From: Nostoc calcicola FACHB-3891
GTDB taxonomy: Bacteria > Cyanobacteriota > Cyanobacteriia > Cyanobacteriales > Nostocaceae
NCBI RefSeq assembly: GCF_014697355.1
Contig: NZ_JACJRQ010000017.1
Location: 62,001 to 126,000, forward strand
Reading direction: 5' to 3'
Length of the DNA stretch: 64,000 bases
Notes under the pieces: generated by a model
Databases searched by the model: none
What the model saw: only the letters and a program-made list of their open reading frames with translations
Told to the model about the DNA's origin: nothing
Shown here: piece by piece, positions 1-8,041 of the stretch
How positions within the stretch are numbered: the stretch's first letter is position 1
Layout: each line of letters begins with the position of its first letter
Made by a program: the position numbers and the translations under genes

Positions 1-381
1 ATGAGAATCTAAACAAGCTTGGAATCGTTCATATTCTTGTTCCGAGCCAAAATCAAATAAGTAGTAGAAAAAATCATGCTTGACTGTAATTTCCTGTCTG
101 AGTTTCGCTGAAATTAATTGAGAATCAGTAACTTGATTTCTTGGTTCTACACCTTTAACAGCAATAGCTATTTTTGTATCTAAGGGAATATGCAAATCTA
201 ATACAGGATTGGCAGAAAGCCCCAATTGATCGAGAGCAGTATTAAAATCATTTACAAATGATTGACTTCTACGCTGGTAGCCAAACTGTTCTATGATCGT
301 TTTTACTCGGAGACTTTTTTTGGTTTTACCAGTTCTCTGAAGTTCATTTTTAATCGAACGTAAGTAGGCTGTATATGACAT
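1..381 (-). CDS. Unrecognised protein, N-terminal part, cut by window edge
   Basis: The minus strand is open from an ATG at 379-381 to the window edge without a stop, giving at least 127 residues. The protein starts MSYTAYLRSIKNELQRT, has a basic N-terminus (to about residue 27) and a helical-looking segment at 28-47 (TIIEQFGYQRRSQSFVNDFN). There is no signal peptide or membrane segment. I do not recognise the family and assign no function. The next gene is divergent, 480 bases away. Confidence 0.6.
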   Translation of the reverse strand, partial: MSYTAYLRSIKNELQRTGKTKKSLRVKTIIEQFGYQRRSQSFVNDFNTALDQLGLSANPVLDLHIPLDTKIAIAVKGVEPRNQVTDSQLISAKLRQEITVKHDFFYYLFDFGSEQEYERFQACLDSH

Positions 382-536
382 TTTGTATCCTATTGCTTGA
401 GTAGGGTTAATTAGCATCCCCAGGGAAACCAAATATATAGTTCCCTAAGTTACATAGCAGCTAACTCATAGAAACGATGTCTCTTGACCTGATGCTTTGC
501 ATGTATGCTTTCCCAAAATAGAGACTTATTATATTT

Positions 537-627
537 AGGACTTACGCAAAAACTCTCTGCAACTCTTATTTCTTTGTGTCCTTTGCGTCCTTTGCGGTTC
601 GTTTTTTCATAATTTTGCGTAAGTCCT
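537..627. repeat. MITE-like element with 15-bp terminal inverted repeats
   Basis: AGGACTTACGCAAAA at 537-551 is repeated as its exact reverse complement at 613-627. The 61 bases between are low-complexity (TTTGCGTCC runs) and hold no coding capacity. The form is that of a small non-autonomous repeat of a Nostoc genome. The rest of the 382-861 gap holds the palindrome at 671-698 and no gene that I can see. Confidence 0.55.
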
Positions 628-670
628 GATATCTATAGCAGTTCGCAATTGCGTGGAGTGCAGACAATTC

Positions 671-698
671 GTAGGGGCGCACAGCTGTGCGCCCCTAC
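671..698. repeat. 28-bp perfect palindrome, core CACAGCTGTG
   Basis: GTAGGGGCGCACAG is followed directly by its reverse complement, a perfect 28-bp palindrome. The same core recurs at 5735-5759, 21867-21894 and 35563-35590. At 5735 and 21867 it is the centre of a larger inverted-repeat element, so here it may be a solo core or a degraded copy. Confidence 0.6.
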
Positions 699-861
699 CA
701 TGTATCTCATTCAAATGAAAATCGCTATATTGCAAAACTCCCTATTTTCAAGACACGTCTATTGAATAAGGTTAAATATTTTTTTTACGCAGTACGATCG
801 ATAATCATGCACGAATCATCGGTACAGCCTGGTTAGTACAGGATTAAACGGAGGTTCAACA

Positions 862-1770
862 GTGTTTGAAATCAACAGGCGGCAAAGTAACCCCAGGTGG
901 AACATTACAGAAGATTTGGCTGGGTATATGTTCATGATGCCTACCATTTTGGTTTTAGGAACTTTTGTAGTCTTACCGATTTTCTTTGCTGTTTTTCTTT
1001 CTCTGCAAAAAGTTCAACTTCTGGGCGGTATTCAGTACGAGTTCATTGGTTTTCGGAATTTCACGCGATTAGTTGAAGATGAACGGGTTTGGGTTGCTTT
1101 GAGAAACACCGCCCAATATGTAGCCATTGTTGTGCCAACTCAAACAGTCCTAGCTTTGATTTTGGCGGTAACTCTCAATTCTGGAATTCGCGGTAAAAAC
1201 TGGTGGCGCATTCTCTACTTTTTGCCCACAGTCACTTCTTCAGCAGTGCTGACGCTGATTTTCATGTGGATTTATAACACCGATGGGCTACTAAACGATT
1301 TTCTGGCTTTTGTGGGACTACCTACTTATAACTGGTTGGGTGACCCAGCAGTTGCGCTCAAAGGGATTATGATTATGAACATTTGGTCAACAGCGCCGTT
1401 TTTTATGGTGATTTACCTGGCGGCGTTGCAAGATATCCCCCAAACAGTCTATGAAGCCGCCGAACTCGATGGCGCCAATGGATGGCAGCAATTTATTTAC
1501 ATTACTATTCCTTTACTCAAGCCTGTAACCTTCTTTGTGGTAGCGATGGGGGTGATTGGCACTTTTCAATTGTTTGACCAATCTTACATTTTCTCTGGGG
1601 GTACTGGCGGGCCAAATAACGCTACTTTAACTGTGGTGCTACTAGTTTACCAAGCTGTGTTTCGGAATTTACAAATGGGATATGCTGCTGCGATCGCCTT
1701 TTTATTAGCAGCAGTCATCATTACCCTTACTATAGTTGGGCGGCGACTTTTTGGAGGCGAACAGATTTGA
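862..1770 (+). CDS. Sugar ABC transporter permease (MalF/UgpA type)
   Basis: Inner-membrane permease subunit of a carbohydrate importer of the CUT1 type. It has six predicted membrane spans, with the cytoplasmic EAA loop at about residues 198-211 (EAAELDGANGWQQF), which contacts the ATPase. The length of 302 residues is normal. It begins at GTG 862 with GGAGG at 850-854. The partner permease overlaps its stop by 4 bases, so the two are translationally coupled. No binding protein or ATPase gene is in the window; they must lie elsewhere, as is common in cyanobacteria. The substrate cannot be told from sequence alone; glycerol phosphate, trehalose/maltose or other sugars are possible. Confidence 0.88.
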   Translation: MFEINRRQSNPRWNITEDLAGYMFMMPTILVLGTFVVLPIFFAVFLSLQKVQLLGGIQYEFIGFRNFTRLVEDERVWVALRNTAQYVAIVVPTQTVLALILAVTLNSGIRGKNWWRILYFLPTVTSSAVLTLIFMWIYNTDGLLNDFLAFVGLPTYNWLGDPAVALKGIMIMNIWSTAPFFMVIYLAALQDIPQTVYEAAELDGANGWQQFIYITIPLLKPVTFFVVAMGVIGTFQLFDQSYIFSGGTGGPNNATLTVVLLVYQAVFRNLQMGYAAAIAFLLAAVIITLTIVGRRLFGGEQI

Positions 1771-2603
1771 CTAGAATTTCTGGCTTGTCTTGGTTCAAAG
1801 TCCTGTTATATACCTTGCTGACACTCTATGCCCTCATTACCCTCATTCCGTTTCTCTGGGCACTTTCAGCATCATTTAAGCCGCTAACGGAAATTGTCAG
1901 CGGCGAACCCAACTTTTTCCCCAAAAATTTCACTCTCGACAACTACAGGCAAATATTTTTGCAAGAACCGCTATTTTGGCGGTGGGTGTTTAACAGCGTG
2001 GTGATTGCCCTCAGTGTCACAGTTTTAAACTTGTTGTTAAATTCAATGGCGGGTTATGCCTTAGCCAGACTACGCTTTGTCGGCAAACGCTTTTGGTTCT
2101 TTCTAATCTTGGCAGTATTGGCAGTACCAGCCCAAATTACCTTAATTCCCACATTTTTGATTTTAAAGGCGATCGGCTGGCTAAATTCCTACCAAGGGAT
2201 GATTGTCCCCAGCATGGTTAATGCCACTTTCATCTTTATGATGCGACAGTTTTTCGTGAATTTTCCTAAAGAATTAGAAGAAGCAGGCCAACTTGATGGC
2301 TTAAATACCTTTGGAATTTTCCGGCATATTGTTTTACCTTTGGCAAAACCAGCACTAGCAGCCCAGGCAGTTTTTGTGTTTATGGGAAGCTGGAATAATT
2401 TCTTGTTGCCTATAGTTATCCTATTTGACCCAGAAATGTTTACCTTACCCTTGGGGCTAAACACCTTCAAAGGTCAATATATCAGCTATTGGAACTACAT
2501 CATGGCAGCCTCAATGGTATTTACCCTGCCAGCTATAAGTATCTACGCCTTTTTTAACCGCTACTTCATCCAAAGCGTTACATTTACTGGCGGAAAAGGT
2601 TAA
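1767..2603 (+). CDS. Sugar ABC transporter permease (MalG/UgpE type)
   Basis: Second permease of the same importer. It has six predicted membrane spans and the EAA-type loop at about 172-185 (EAGQLDGLNTFGIF), followed by LPLAKPAL. At 278 residues it is the usual MalG-class length. The start is TTG 1767, overlapping the upstream TGA (TTGA), with GGAGG at 1753-1757 inside the preceding gene. The pair forms a heterodimeric channel in the cytoplasmic membrane. A low-complexity region and a 21-bp tandem repeat follow immediately after the stop codon. Confidence 0.87.
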   Translation: MTRISGLSWFKVLLYTLLTLYALITLIPFLWALSASFKPLTEIVSGEPNFFPKNFTLDNYRQIFLQEPLFWRWVFNSVVIALSVTVLNLLLNSMAGYALARLRFVGKRFWFFLILAVLAVPAQITLIPTFLILKAIGWLNSYQGMIVPSMVNATFIFMMRQFFVNFPKELEEAGQLDGLNTFGIFRHIVLPLAKPALAAQAVFVFMGSWNNFLLPIVILFDPEMFTLPLGLNTFKGQYISYWNYIMAASMVFTLPAISIYAFFNRYFIQSVTFTGGKG

Positions 2604-2666
2604 TTGTCATTGGGTATGGGGCATGGGGCATTGGGCATTAGGCATTTGTCAAACTTGAAATTCCAA

Positions 2667-2960
2667 GCTCAAAGGTTCATCGCCGAAGCTCAGAGGTTCA
2701 TTGCCGAAGCTCAAAGGTTCATCGCCGAAGCTCAGAGGTTCATTAACGAAGCTCAGAGGTTCATCGCCGAAGTTCAGAGGTTTATTAACGAAGCTCAGAG
2801 GTTCATCGCCGAAGCTCAAAGGTTCATCGCCGAAGCTCAGAGGTTCATTAACGAAGCTCAGAGGTTCATTAACGAAGCTCAGAGGTTCATTAACGAAGCT
2901 CAGAGGTTCATTAACGAAGCTCAGAGGTTCATCAACGAAGCTCAGAGGTTCATCGCCGAA
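2667..2960. repeat. Minisatellite: 14 tandem copies of a 21-bp unit
   Basis: Fourteen head-to-tail units of consensus GCTCAGAGGTTCATYRMCGA plus A run without spacers. Units differ at a few positions, mainly the ATCGCC/ATTAAC alternation. Because 21 is a multiple of three and the unit lacks stops in several frames, long ORFs appear on both strands; one (TTG 2604 to 2984) would encode heptads AQRFI(A/N)E. It begins in Nostoc low-complexity DNA (GGGCATT repeats) directly after a stop codon and has no ribosome site, so I treat it as non-coding. Confidence 0.85.
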
Positions 2961-3021
2961 GCTCAAGAATCATTAACTTGTTGAATTGTATTAACTCTTT
3001 TACTGCTACAGTACTTTCCCT

Positions 3022-3103
3022 GCTTCCTCATCCCCCTCATCCCCCTCATCCCCCCCATCCCCCCACTCCCCACTCCCCACTCCCCACTCCCCATTCCCCA
3101 AAA
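3022..3103. repeat. Short tandemly repeated sequence (CCCCCTCAT / CCCCACT units)
   Basis: Runs of CCCCCTCAT change into CCCCACT heptamers. Such heptamer repeats are typical of intergenic DNA in heterocyst-forming cyanobacteria. No coding or regulatory content is visible. Confidence 0.7.
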
Positions 3104-3187
3104 CCGTATTTTGTGCAACAAATTGCACTCCTAACGTGATATTGGTATTACAGCGACTCAATCTCTATCTATCAGTTAACAAGCATT

Positions 3188-3433
3188 ATGGGTTTTGCAA
3201 ACCTATCGATCGCAGAGATAACAGCCGACTACAGCATTCCTGTAGAAAAATTGTTTTCTCTGGACAACCAACTCTTAATTGCCGACAAACACCAAAAGAG
3301 CCGTTTGGCGTTAGAGGATGCAAAGGCAATTATTTTCCGAATATCGTCTGATACACGCCCAAAGGGTTGGCGAATCGGTGGGTGGTACCGAAGTCACCCC
3401 AAGGGCTATCTCACGCTTTGGATAGGAGATTGA
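3188..3433 (+). CDS. Small hypothetical protein with helix-turn-helix-like N-terminus
   Basis: An 81-residue reading frame starts at ATG 3188 and ends 48 bases before psbV. Residues 4-50 (LSIAEITADYSIPVEKLFSL and following) look like the MerR/excisionase-type helix-turn-helix of small cyanobacterial proteins. The region after about residue 55 is Trp/Gly-rich and may not belong to the original protein; a frameshift or changed C-terminus is possible. No clear Shine-Dalgarno site is present. The function is unknown. The position suggests co-transcription with psbV, but this is inferred. Confidence 0.4.
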   Translation: MGFANLSIAEITADYSIPVEKLFSLDNQLLIADKHQKSRLALEDAKAIIFRISSDTRPKGWRIGGWYRSHPKGYLTLWIGD

Positions 3434-3481
3434 GCATCGTTTTATTAGCTGTGTTGAGCGTCAAAATCTTTAAGGGGAAAC

Positions 3482-3973
3482 ATGTTTAGAAGACTAATTG
3501 GCGTTGTTGTGGCTACTTTTTTACTCACGTTTGGGTTGATTGTCGGTAACGCGACAGCAGTGGAACTGGACAAAGCTACCCGAACAGTGCCATTAAACGA
3601 TCAGGGTGATACTGTCGTACTTAGCCTCAAACAAGTCAAAGAAGGCAAACGCTTATTTGCTTACGCTTGTGCCCAATGTCATGTCGGCGGCGTTACCAAG
3701 ACTAACCAGAACGTGGGACTAGAACCAGAAGCTCTGGCATTAGCAACACCAAACCGTAATAACATTGAAGGCTTGGTGGATTACATGAAAAATCCCACTA
3801 CTTACGACGGGGTAGAGGAAATTTCCGAATTACACCCCAGCACTAAGAGCGCAGATATTTTCACAGAAATGAGAAATCTGACAGATGATGATTTAGTAGC
3901 GATCGCTGGCCATATTCTCCTACAACCCAAAGTTGTTGGCACTAAGTGGGGAGGCGGAAAAATCTATTACTAA
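3482..3973 (+). CDS. psbV: Photosystem II cytochrome c-550
   Basis: Extrinsic lumenal heme protein that stabilises the Mn4CaO5 cluster of photosystem II. Residues 1-26 form a signal peptide ending NATA, with the mature protein from VELDK. The heme site CAQCH is at 63-67 and the second axial ligand is His118 (ELHPS). Subtracting 26 gives C37, C40, H41 and H92, the known numbering of cyanobacterial PsbV. The length of 163 and the KIYY C-terminus fit the family. AAGGGGA at 3472-3478 supports the ATG. It lies upstream of petE and petJ in the same direction, but with its own terminator, so the carriers are clustered rather than one obvious operon. Confidence 0.97.
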   Translation: MFRRLIGVVVATFLLTFGLIVGNATAVELDKATRTVPLNDQGDTVVLSLKQVKEGKRLFAYACAQCHVGGVTKTNQNVGLEPEALALATPNRNNIEGLVDYMKNPTTYDGVEEISELHPSTKSADIFTEMRNLTDDDLVAIAGHILLQPKVVGTKWGGGKIYY

Positions 3974-4011
3974 ATCCCAGAATTAGCACTAAGTGCTGAA
4001 TCTTGGGGATT
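3973..4011 (+). terminator. Hairpin after psbV
   Basis: AATCCCAGAATTAGCACT pairs imperfectly with AGTGCTGAATCTTGGGGATT directly after the psbV stop. No strong T-run follows; GGGTATT low-complexity repeats begin at once. It is probably an mRNA 3' end. Confidence 0.5.
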
Positions 4012-4315
4012 GGGTATTGGGTATTGGGCATAGGGCATAGAGTATTGGGTATTGAACGGATGGGGTAAACAAAGCAAACTATTCTTCAACTCCTAACTCA
4101 TAACTCCTAACGCCCAGTCCCCAATCCCCAGTCCCTTGTTTTCATCCCCAAAACATCAAAACTCCTCATCTTAGGATTTACAGCAGATTTCAAGAGAAGT
4201 GAACTACACAGCGATTCGTGCCAAAGCCACGTATAAACCCTGTTTTACTTCCCAATTCTGAATTCTGAATTCCGAATTCTGAATTCACATACTTTTTGTG
4301 GTATGGCAATCTAGC

Positions 4316-4396
4316 ATCTACAGCAGATTGCACAGCTTTTTGTTATATTTTCCTGGCGATTCTTAAAAAAAAATTGTATCTACGACAGATTGTCAT
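4316..4396 (+). promoter_or_regulatory. petE upstream direct repeats
   Basis: ATCTACAGCAGATTGCACA (4316-4334) and ATCTACGACAGATTGTCAT (4378-4396) are direct repeats 62 bases apart. A weaker third copy, ATTTACAGCAGATTTCAAG, lies at 4176-4194. The last copy sits 64 bases before the petE start, where a regulator could act. Plastocyanin genes are copper-regulated in cyanobacteria; linking these repeats to that control is inference. The 3974-4460 gap otherwise holds GGGTATT and GAATTCT repeats. Confidence 0.4.
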
Positions 4397-4460
4397 ACTT
4401 TGGCGTTGATTTTATTTAAAATGAGAAAGGAAAAGAAAATGTTTGTTTAGGAGAGCAGTT

Positions 4461-4877
4461 ATGAAATTTATTTCGGCAAGCTGGCGACGGCTGAGTTTGG
4501 CTGTATTGACAATTGTTTTAGTTGTTAGCAGCTTCGCTGTTTTTACTCCCAGCGCTGCGGCTGAAACATATCAGGTGAAACTTGGTAGCGATAAAGGAAT
4601 GCTGGCATTTCAACCGAAAAAATTGACAATTAAAGCAGGTGACACAATTGAGTGGGTGAACAATAAAGTTCCTCCCCATAATGTTGTGTTTGATCCCACT
4701 AAAAACCCAGGTGGAAACAAGGAATTAGCATCATCTCTGTCTCATAAAAAGCAGTTGATGAATCCTGGTCAAAAAGTAGCAACTACCTTCCCCGCAGACG
4801 CACCGGCAGGTGAATACACCTTCTACTGCGAACCTCACCGTGGTGCTGGCATGGTTGGTACAATCACTGTCGAATAG
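4461..4877 (+). CDS. petE: Plastocyanin
   Basis: Lumenal type I copper protein carrying electrons from cytochrome f to photosystem I. The preferred start is ATG 4461, with AGGAGA at 4449-4454, giving 138 residues; an in-frame TTG at 4443 lies before the ribosome site and is rejected. The signal peptide runs to Ala34 (PSAAA), and the mature protein starts ETYQVKLG. Copper ligands are His73, Cys123, His126 and Met131, that is H39, C89, H92 and M97 in mature numbering. It is grouped with petJ, whose cytochrome c6 does the same job when copper is scarce. Confidence 0.97.
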   Translation: MKFISASWRRLSLAVLTIVLVVSSFAVFTPSAAAETYQVKLGSDKGMLAFQPKKLTIKAGDTIEWVNNKVPPHNVVFDPTKNPGGNKELASSLSHKKQLMNPGQKVATTFPADAPAGEYTFYCEPHRGAGMVGTITVE

Positions 4878-4980
4878 CTAGAAATATCGTCGTTGACACT
4901 AGATGATTTTTTCAGCTTCCCCCAGTGAAATCAGCTCATAAGCAACACGTTACACTCCCAGAGTGACCCACACAATGGAT

Positions 4981-5060
4981 AATGGCGGTAACAAGTCATG
5001 TGCCCACCGAAGACGCTAAGCACCGCGTGCCGACGGAGGGGTGAACTCGTTACCGCCAAT
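4981..5060. repeat. Inverted-repeat element between petE and petJ
   Basis: GGCGGTAAC (4984-4992) pairs with GTTACCGCC (5049-5057), and the flanking bases extend the match imperfectly to about 16 pairs per arm. The GC-rich interior (GAAGACGCTAAGCACCGCGTG) differs from the AT-rich surroundings and resembles dispersed Nostoc repeats. It could be a REP-type insertion or an RNA hairpin in a petE-petJ transcript. Confidence 0.45.
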
Positions 5061-5135
5061 TTTGATCAAATTTGACTTAATCAGGGATTGATCGCGTTTA
5101 TACTCTTCCTGGAGGCTTGTTGCGAGGAAATTCTC

Positions 5136-5480
5136 TTGAGAATATTTTTATTAATTTTGCTGTTAGCGATCGCCCTATTCAAATTAACACTCATTAGTCC
5201 AGCACTAGCTGCCGAAACGTCCAACGGTGCTAACATTTTCGAGGCTAACTGCGCTTCGTGCCATATCGGTGGCGGTAATATCCTGATTAACCAGAAAACC
5301 TTGAAAAAGGAAGCACTGTCAAAGTACCTTGAAAATTATGATAGCGACTCCATTCAGGCAATTATCCACCAAGTGCAAAATGGTAAAAATGCCATGCCTG
5401 CCTTTAAAGAAAAGTTAAGTCCTGAGGAAATTCTAGAGGTAGCGGCTTACGTTTTCCAGAATGCAGAACAAGGCTGGTAA
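5136..5480 (+). CDS. petJ: Cytochrome c6 (cytochrome c-553)
   Basis: Soluble lumenal heme carrier that can replace plastocyanin. I choose TTG 5136, with GAGGA at 5124-5128, giving 114 residues that begin with a hydrophobic signal peptide (MRIFLLILLLAIALF) cleaved near PALA-AETSN. An earlier TTG at 5088 would add 16 residues unlike the family. The heme motif CASCH is at 39-43 and the axial methionine is Met87 in NAMPAF. The C-terminal helix AAYVFQNAEQGW is typical. It follows petE by about 260 bases, with an inverted-repeat element between them. Confidence 0.92.
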   Translation: MRIFLLILLLAIALFKLTLISPALAAETSNGANIFEANCASCHIGGGNILINQKTLKKEALSKYLENYDSDSIQAIIHQVQNGKNAMPAFKEKLSPEEILEVAAYVFQNAEQGW

Positions 5481-5637
5481 AGTAGCCAAAAGCTAATCGC
5501 CTTAGCCAATAAGGGACTTCCAAATAACAAAAGATCCAATTATAGCAAGGGACTGGGGACTGGGTGAAAAGTCTTTTTGTGTCTAGGTTTTATCATCTGT
5601 TAATGTCCTAACCACCAAGGCTTTTGCTATAACTCTT

Positions 5638-5693
5638 GTGGGGTGGGCGACACGAGAGCCATATAAACTGGACTGGCAGGATGCCCACCCCGC
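5638..5693. repeat. GC-rich hairpin in the petJ downstream gap
   Basis: GTGGGGTGGGC (5638-5648) pairs with GCCCACCCCGC (5683-5693), 10 of 11 positions plus one G-U. It lies between a solo end of the AGGGACTTCC element (5512-5523) and a full copy of it, so this gap is a nest of small repeats. It may also terminate petJ. Confidence 0.4.
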
Positions 5694-5704
5694 AATATTG
5701 GATA

Positions 5705-5807
5705 AGGGACTTCCAAAGAAAAAAATATTCCACCGTAGGGTAGCACAGCTGTGCTACCCGAAAAATGTACAAATAATTTGGGATAATTTATTTTCTGAAA
5801 GTCCCTA
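5705..5807. repeat. MITE-like element, AGGGACTTCC family, copy 1
   Basis: The ends are AGGGACTTCC at 5705-5714 and its near-complement up to AGTCCCT at 5807; the centre is the GTAGGGTAGCACAGCTGTGC palindrome (5735-5759). The right half, ATGTACAAATAATTTGGGAT onward, is identical to that of 21837-21938. About 103 bp with no coding capacity, so a non-autonomous mobile repeat is likely. Confidence 0.65.
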
Positions 5808-5812
5808 ATTTA

Positions 5813-7423
5813 TTAATTCGACTTTTCTCTGTTTTGCTTCAGTTGCCGCAACTGTTGCAGTAATTCTTGGTCAGTTCCAGAAGTGGGTGTCGGCTGATTT
5901 TTATTCGTTTCTGGCACTAACTGTTGAGAAGAAGTAGCATTTGCCGATGAAGGCGTAGGCTGGTTTTTTCTCGTTCCCGCTTCGGATAATGGCTTAGAAG
6001 TAGCTGCTGGTAAGGGCTGAGATTGATTGCTGTTGATTCTTGGTAGAACTAATGGTTTGAGAGTACCTGTAGACGCTTCGGATGATGGTTTTGCGGTACC
6101 TGATGGTGAGTTGCTATTGACTCCTGGCACAACTAATGGTTTGAGAGTAGCTGCCGGTAAACGCCCTGGCTGATTAGTTTTGATTGGCGCTTCCGAGAAT
6201 GGTTTAGAAGTAGATACTGGCGATGGCTTCAGCTGATTGCTGTTGCTTCCTGGTGTCAATAATGGAAATGGCTTTTGGTCTTGAGTAGCTCCAGTTGTGT
6301 TGCTACTGTTGTTTTGGAAAACTAGGTTAAATGGATAAGAACTGATCTTTTTATCTCCCTTGAGGGATTGTTTGCTAAAGTATTCTCTTGCTTTTGTTCG
6401 CAATTGTGGGGAGAGTAATTTGTCTTGGAACTTGATATCTAAGACCTTGCCATCAGGATCTACCACTAATACACCCAAAACAGCCCCTTCCACATTCGGC
6501 TTATCTGTGGCTAGTGTTTGTCGAATAACTGGTTTTTGTTCAGCATTGGGGTATTGTTGCTGGACTTCTTTTCTGAGGGCATCGTAAGAATCCAGTTGTG
6601 CGATCGCCTGTTGAGTTCCTTTAGGGGATAAATCGCTTGCCTGGGGCGTACTTACCCTAGTTCCGATTAAAGTATTGCTATTGCCTCGACCTTCTTTTAG
6701 AGAGTTGACGAGCAAGTTTTGAGAAATTTTAGATCCATCAATACTTGGTTGGGTAATTTGTGGAGTTGGATTTCCCTGTGCTGTTGTAATGGGGGGAATA
6801 TCAGAAAGGTTGCGAGATTGGGCATTTTGCAGAATATCATCAGGTATGTTCTGTGATTGCAATTGTGGCAACCTATTTACAGACAGCGGCTGAGGTGCCT
6901 CGTATTTGCGATCGCTCTCACTAAAACGAGGAGCTGGAGGAACTGATGACGAGAATTTGGGGCTGTTATTGTATTTAGAACTGTCAAATTTAGAAGCGTC
7001 AAATCCCAAATTATAATTAGGAATCGTCCGCAAAGACTGCCTTGTAGGTAAAGACGAGACCCGATAGTTATTTGATGATGGAGGTAGGGGAGGCAGTACT
7101 AATTGACTCGATGGCGGTGGCGTCAATGGAGCTAATGCAGTCTGGGCGTTAAAATTCGGTGCAGAAAGCGGCGCTATTGGCGGTAATTGTTGTAAGCCTA
7201 TTCGAGGTGTGGTTTGCGGCAAACGGCTTTGGTCGGCTTGACTCAATTCCGTAAGTCCGACTGTTTTTGATGATGCCGTTTCTTGGGGCTTGCTGGAGTC
7301 CATAGGCATCAATGGTACAATCATGGCGATCGCACCGTGAATGCCAACGGAAGCTATAGCTGCTATCCCAATTGGCTGGCTAATGATTTCCGGTATATTT
7401 TTCAGCAGGGAGACGTAAGACAT
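5813..7423 (-). CDS. TonB-like, proline-rich membrane-anchored protein
   Basis: A 536-residue protein with one N-terminal membrane anchor (about 17-40, IGIAAIASVGIHGAIAMIVP). A long Pro/Gln/Ser-rich spacer follows (about 60-290). Then comes a segment at about 310-370 (AVLGVLVVDPDGKVLDIKF) resembling the C-terminal domain of TonB/TolA-type energy transducers, and last a repetitive tail built on LKPLV(V/L)P and KPLSEA units. This layout fits a periplasm-spanning protein anchored in the cytoplasmic membrane. It is not certain that it transduces energy, because no ExbB/ExbD or TonB-dependent receptor gene is nearby. Start ATG at 7421-7423; no obvious ribosome site. Confidence 0.6.
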   Translation of the reverse strand: MSYVSLLKNIPEIISQPIGIAAIASVGIHGAIAMIVPLMPMDSSKPQETASSKTVGLTELSQADQSRLPQTTPRIGLQQLPPIAPLSAPNFNAQTALAPLTPPPSSQLVLPPLPPSSNNYRVSSLPTRQSLRTIPNYNLGFDASKFDSSKYNNSPKFSSSVPPAPRFSESDRKYEAPQPLSVNRLPQLQSQNIPDDILQNAQSRNLSDIPPITTAQGNPTPQITQPSIDGSKISQNLLVNSLKEGRGNSNTLIGTRVSTPQASDLSPKGTQQAIAQLDSYDALRKEVQQQYPNAEQKPVIRQTLATDKPNVEGAVLGVLVVDPDGKVLDIKFQDKLLSPQLRTKAREYFSKQSLKGDKKISSYPFNLVFQNNSSNTTGATQDQKPFPLLTPGSNSNQLKPSPVSTSKPFSEAPIKTNQPGRLPAATLKPLVVPGVNSNSPSGTAKPSSEASTGTLKPLVLPRINSNQSQPLPAATSKPLSEAGTRKNQPTPSSANATSSQQLVPETNKNQPTPTSGTDQELLQQLRQLKQNREKSN

Positions 7424-7485
7424 AGCTGTTATCGTTCACTCGACTCAGTTGCAGTTGACTAACAATTTTCTCTTTGGTGACTATA

Positions 7486-7501
7486 TTGCAATATATTGCA
7501 A
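7486..7501. promoter_or_regulatory. 16-bp palindrome upstream of the TonB-like gene
   Basis: TTGCAATATATTGCAA is a perfect palindrome 63 bases before the start at 7423. Its size and position fit a dimeric repressor operator, but no regulator can be named. The rest of the 7424-8041 gap is AT-rich, and I see no gene in it. Confidence 0.4.
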
Positions 7502-8041
7502 GAGATGCGTCCCTCTAAGGAAATAGTAACTTCCTATGCTGGCAATCCAGAGCCTAAGATGACCATTTCCTCAAGTTCTTAATTTCTTAATGATGCTCTA
7601 TCATATTTTTAAGTTGGGCTTGCTAAAAAGATGTTTGAACTATTACTAAGTTGGACTTTTTATTGTTAAAAGGCGCACAATTAAAAATAATCTCTCGGAT
7701 ATTTATCAAATTTCACATCTGTTATAAATTCGATCGAATCAGAACAGTTGCTAACGTTACGCTGTTTTTTCTACTACTTTTTTTTCAACAAAACTTACGT
7801 AAAAGATGGCACACTGACTGCAATATACTACGCCCTTTGTGACAATCTTACCACATCAGACGATTCTAAAACTGTTGTAGATTGTACCATTTTATTGACA
7901 TTTTAACCCTCAAACCCATCGATATGTGTTTCGGTTTTGATCCCAAGAGTAAGTCAGAGAATGGAGATTTGAGCTTTTAATACTTACTACTTGTTAATTA
8001 AAAAATTTTAATCCTTTAGTTCTTGTAACCAAAAATTTTCA

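Noticed and set aside
2667..2960. CRISPR-like array
   Set aside because: Units of 21 bp are contiguous with no spacers, and no cas genes are in the window.
7651..7842. 63-codon frame in the gap before the hydrolase
   Set aside because: AT-rich DNA yielding a Phe/Leu-rich peptide without ribosome site or family signal.
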